The translations under genes were made by a program, and so were the position numbers. From RGIG8748 sp045646525 (GTDB lineage Bacteria; Bacillota; Clostridia; UMGS1810): 64,000 bases of DNA. This document shows, one piece after another, positions 62,580 to 64,000 of this stretch (its first letter is position 1; each line of letters opens with the position of its first letter). The stretch lies in the NCBI GenBank assembly GCA_045646525.1, contig JAZRKX010000020.1, positions 56,236 through 120,235 of the forward strand, written 5' to 3'. The notes below the pieces were generated by a model. That model saw only the letters and a program-made list of their open reading frames with translations, was not told the origin of the DNA and did not search any database.

Positions 62580-63869
62580 ATGAAAAAGATAAGCCTTTTT
62601 CTTTTGCTTGTATTATTTTTAATAAATATTATGCCAACTTTTGTACTGGCGGAAAATGAGCCTGTCATCACTTCGGAAAATGCTCTTCTGGTAGATATGC
62701 AAACAGGCAAGCATCTGTACAGCAATGATATAAGTAAGAAAATAGCGCCGGGCGGTTTTACCAAAATCATGACTGCCATTATAGCAATAGAATCCATGGT
62801 CGACAAAAACGAGACCGTGGTTGCCGATGCTGACACCATAGCTTCATATGATTACAGCTTCGGTCACATGGGAATACTAGCAGGCGAAATTCTAACTCTG
62901 GATAATCTTATAAACGGCATGCTTTTATACGATGCGGGCGATGCAGCGGAGGTAATTGCACAGTATTCAACAGGCTCAAGAGAAGAATTTGTCAAGAAAA
63001 TGAATAATAAAGCTGTGGAAATAGGTGCACTTAACACAAAATTCACAAATCCGACAGGTTTTCCTGACAAAAATCAATATTCCACACTTGAGGATATATC
63101 CAAAATCACAAGATATGCCATGGAGCTTGATTACTTTAAGGAAGTCGTTGCAAAACGCCGGTACGAGATTGAACCAACCAACAAATACCGAGAAAAAAGG
63201 TATCTTGACAACAAAAACAAGTTCATGAATGCTACTACAACCGATGCTTACTATACAATACGCGCAAAAGGTGTTAAAACCTCTTATATAGACGATAACA
63301 ACTGCGGTCTTATATTGTTTTATGAAACAGATAAAATGTCCCTGCTTACACTTGTATCGGGTTCTCGTTATGACGGTACTGTAAATCATGCGTATGAAGA
63401 TACAAAAAAGCTTATAAATTACGGAGTTGATTTTTATACAAGTGTGAAAGCCGTTTCGGAGGGTGATATACTTGCCGAGGTGGAGCTTCTTAACGGAAGA
63501 GAAACAAACAGACTCTTACTTGAAGCTACCGAAGATATATTTGTAAATCTTCCAAAAGAATATGATGAAAAACTCCTTAAAACCTCTGTTGTTTTAGAAA
63601 AGAATATAAAAGCTCCTGTTTCCAAAGGTAAGGTGCTTGGCAAGGTTACGGTTTTCTATAACGACGAGGAATATGTGTCCTGTCCCCTTACATCGCCTGT
63701 AGAAGTGAAAGCAAACAATATAAAAGGTTTCTTTACAAGGGTCTGGCGTTTTATTACATCCCCCACTCTCCTTGTTACACTCGGTATTTTGCTTGTGATT
63801 ATAGTATGGACAACCCTTATATTTAACCGCAAGAAAACTTACAAAATAGACAAGAGAAAAATCGAGTAG
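62580..63869 (+). CDS. D,D-carboxypeptidase homologue lacking all three catalytic motifs
   Basis: A 429-residue S11/PBP5-like protein with a signal peptide (cleavage near VLA-ENE, residue 24) and a C-terminal transmembrane helix (about 393-415). The fold is recognisable along its length, but the active site is changed: S-x-x-K reads Gly59-Phe-Thr-Lys62, SxN is replaced by Asp118-Ala-Gly120, and KTG is Lys233-Thr-Ser235. The paralogue at 6229-7368 has all three intact. It is therefore probably enzymatically inactive and may bind muropeptides or partner proteins. The last codons (ATC GAG TAG) coincide with the 3' end of a group II intron on the other strand, so the original C-terminus may have been different. 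Confidence 0.85.
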   Translation: MKKISLFLLLVLFLINIMPTFVLAENEPVITSENALLVDMQTGKHLYSNDISKKIAPGGFTKIMTAIIAIESMVDKNETVVADADTIASYDYSFGHMGILAGEILTLDNLINGMLLYDAGDAAEVIAQYSTGSREEFVKKMNNKAVEIGALNTKFTNPTGFPDKNQYSTLEDISKITRYAMELDYFKEVVAKRRYEIEPTNKYREKRYLDNKNKFMNATTTDAYYTIRAKGVKTSYIDDNNCGLILFYETDKMSLLTLVSGSRYDGTVNHAYEDTKKLINYGVDFYTSVKAVSEGDILAEVELLNGRETNRLLLEATEDIFVNLPKEYDEKLLKTSVVLEKNIKAPVSKGKVLGKVTVFYNDEEYVSCPLTSPVEVKANNIKGFFTRVWRFITSPTLLVTLGILLVIIVWTTLIFNRKKTYKIDKRKIE

Positions 63870-64000
63870 GAGGCTAACCATTAATTGATTAGCCGACCTC
63901 TCACACCACCGTGCGTACCGTTCGGTACACGGCGGTTCAATCATATTGAGTGCAAAGACTTGTATGCTTCGGATATGTCATAATATCCTCGGTATGCAAG
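63861..64000 (-). mobile_element. Group II intron (probable class C), 3' end; rest beyond window
   Basis: Read on the minus strand: the tail of the intron-encoded protein, then a domain-V-like hairpin (63904-63938, stem GTACC/GGTAC with further pairing ACCACC/GGCGGT, and a CGC triad in its 5' arm), GTGTGAGAGG, a domain-VI-like hairpin (GGCTAA 63877-63872 with TTAGCC), and the end CTACTCGAT at 63869-63861. These match what I know of bacterial class C introns, which use a CGC triad and end this way. Only about 140 bases are in view, so the 5' end and the insertion site on that side cannot be seen. Confidence 0.78.
63941..64000 (-). CDS. ltrA: Group II intron-encoded reverse transcriptase/maturase, C-terminal tail only
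   Basis: The last 19 codons plus stop of an open frame running in from beyond the window: LAYRGYYDISEAYKSLHSI, then TGA at 63943-63941. Its place directly before the domain V hairpin is where such proteins end, and the residues resemble the aromatic GY-I-x-x-YYxSxHS tail of class C maturases. The family assignment rests mainly on position. Confidence 0.55.
   Translation of the reverse strand, partial: LAYRGYYDISEAYKSLHSI

Noticed and set aside
63594..63944. Minus-strand open frame across the intron end and the carboxypeptidase homologue
   Set aside because: It crosses domain V and VI and continues antisense to a real gene; its composition is that of an antisense frame.

Overview
The window is a gene-dense, A+T-rich chromosomal stretch that looks like an anaerobic, endospore-forming member of the Clostridia. 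The evidence is an NAD-linked [FeFe] hydrogenase operon, spore-associated genes (SipL-like SPOCS/LysM protein, CwlD amidase, PdaB-like deacetylase) with sigma-E-like promoters, an SLH-domain surface protein, ECF vitamin transporter parts, and Firmicutes gene orders (DUF2232-gdpP-rplI-dnaB; tilS-hpt-ftsH; pyrH-frr-uppS-cdsA-dxr-rseP; prfA-tsaC-ywlE). Ribosome binding sites are strong and TTG/GTG starts are common. Genus cannot be fixed from the sequence alone.

Layout. 1-7.4 kb: truncated secA, prfB with its programmed frameshift, a convergent M20 amidohydrolase, a SipL-like spore gene and an active D,D-carboxypeptidase. 7.5-15.4 kb: acetyl-type MetA, a YhaO/YhaN-like nuclease-ATPase pair, Asp23-family protein, FakA and RecG. 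15.4-21.3 kb: prfA, tsaC, LMW phosphatase, rimI, tsaD and an SLH protein. 21.3-31.4 kb: DnaD-like and DnaI-like replication proteins, an RNA methyltransferase, ecfA1-ecfA2-ecfT, truA, a beta-propeller membrane protein, CvpA, DJ-1, 5-formyl-THF cyclo-ligase and a XerC/D recombinase. 31.4-33.6 kb (minus): lepA and a DUF378 gene. 33.7-43.3 kb: DUF2232, gdpP, rplI, dnaB, tilS, hpt, ftsH and a PdaB-like deacetylase.

43.3-52.7 kb (minus) holds the most interesting block. A dgt-like gene leads into DRTGG, RsbW-like GHKL, HydS-like iron-sulfur protein, DRTGG and PHP genes, followed by hndA, a second GHKL ATPase, hndB, hndC and hndD. Proteins that resemble a redox- or H2-sensing signalling module are thus placed directly upstream of, and partly inside, the operon for the hydrogenase. 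The HydS-like protein keeps the four cubane cysteines but has Ala where catalytic hydrogenases have the proton-relay Cys.

52.8-64 kb: tadA convergent with tRNA-Arg(ACG), which is the substrate of TadA; an ECF sigma/anti-sigma pair; ribonuclease J; the rseP-dxr-cdsA-uppS / frr-pyrH block; cwlD; and a D,D-carboxypeptidase homologue that has lost all three catalytic motifs. The window ends in the 3' part of a group II intron (probably class C) on the minus strand. The intron end supplies the last codons and stop of that carboxypeptidase homologue. No CRISPR array, prophage, rRNA or plasmid functions were seen.
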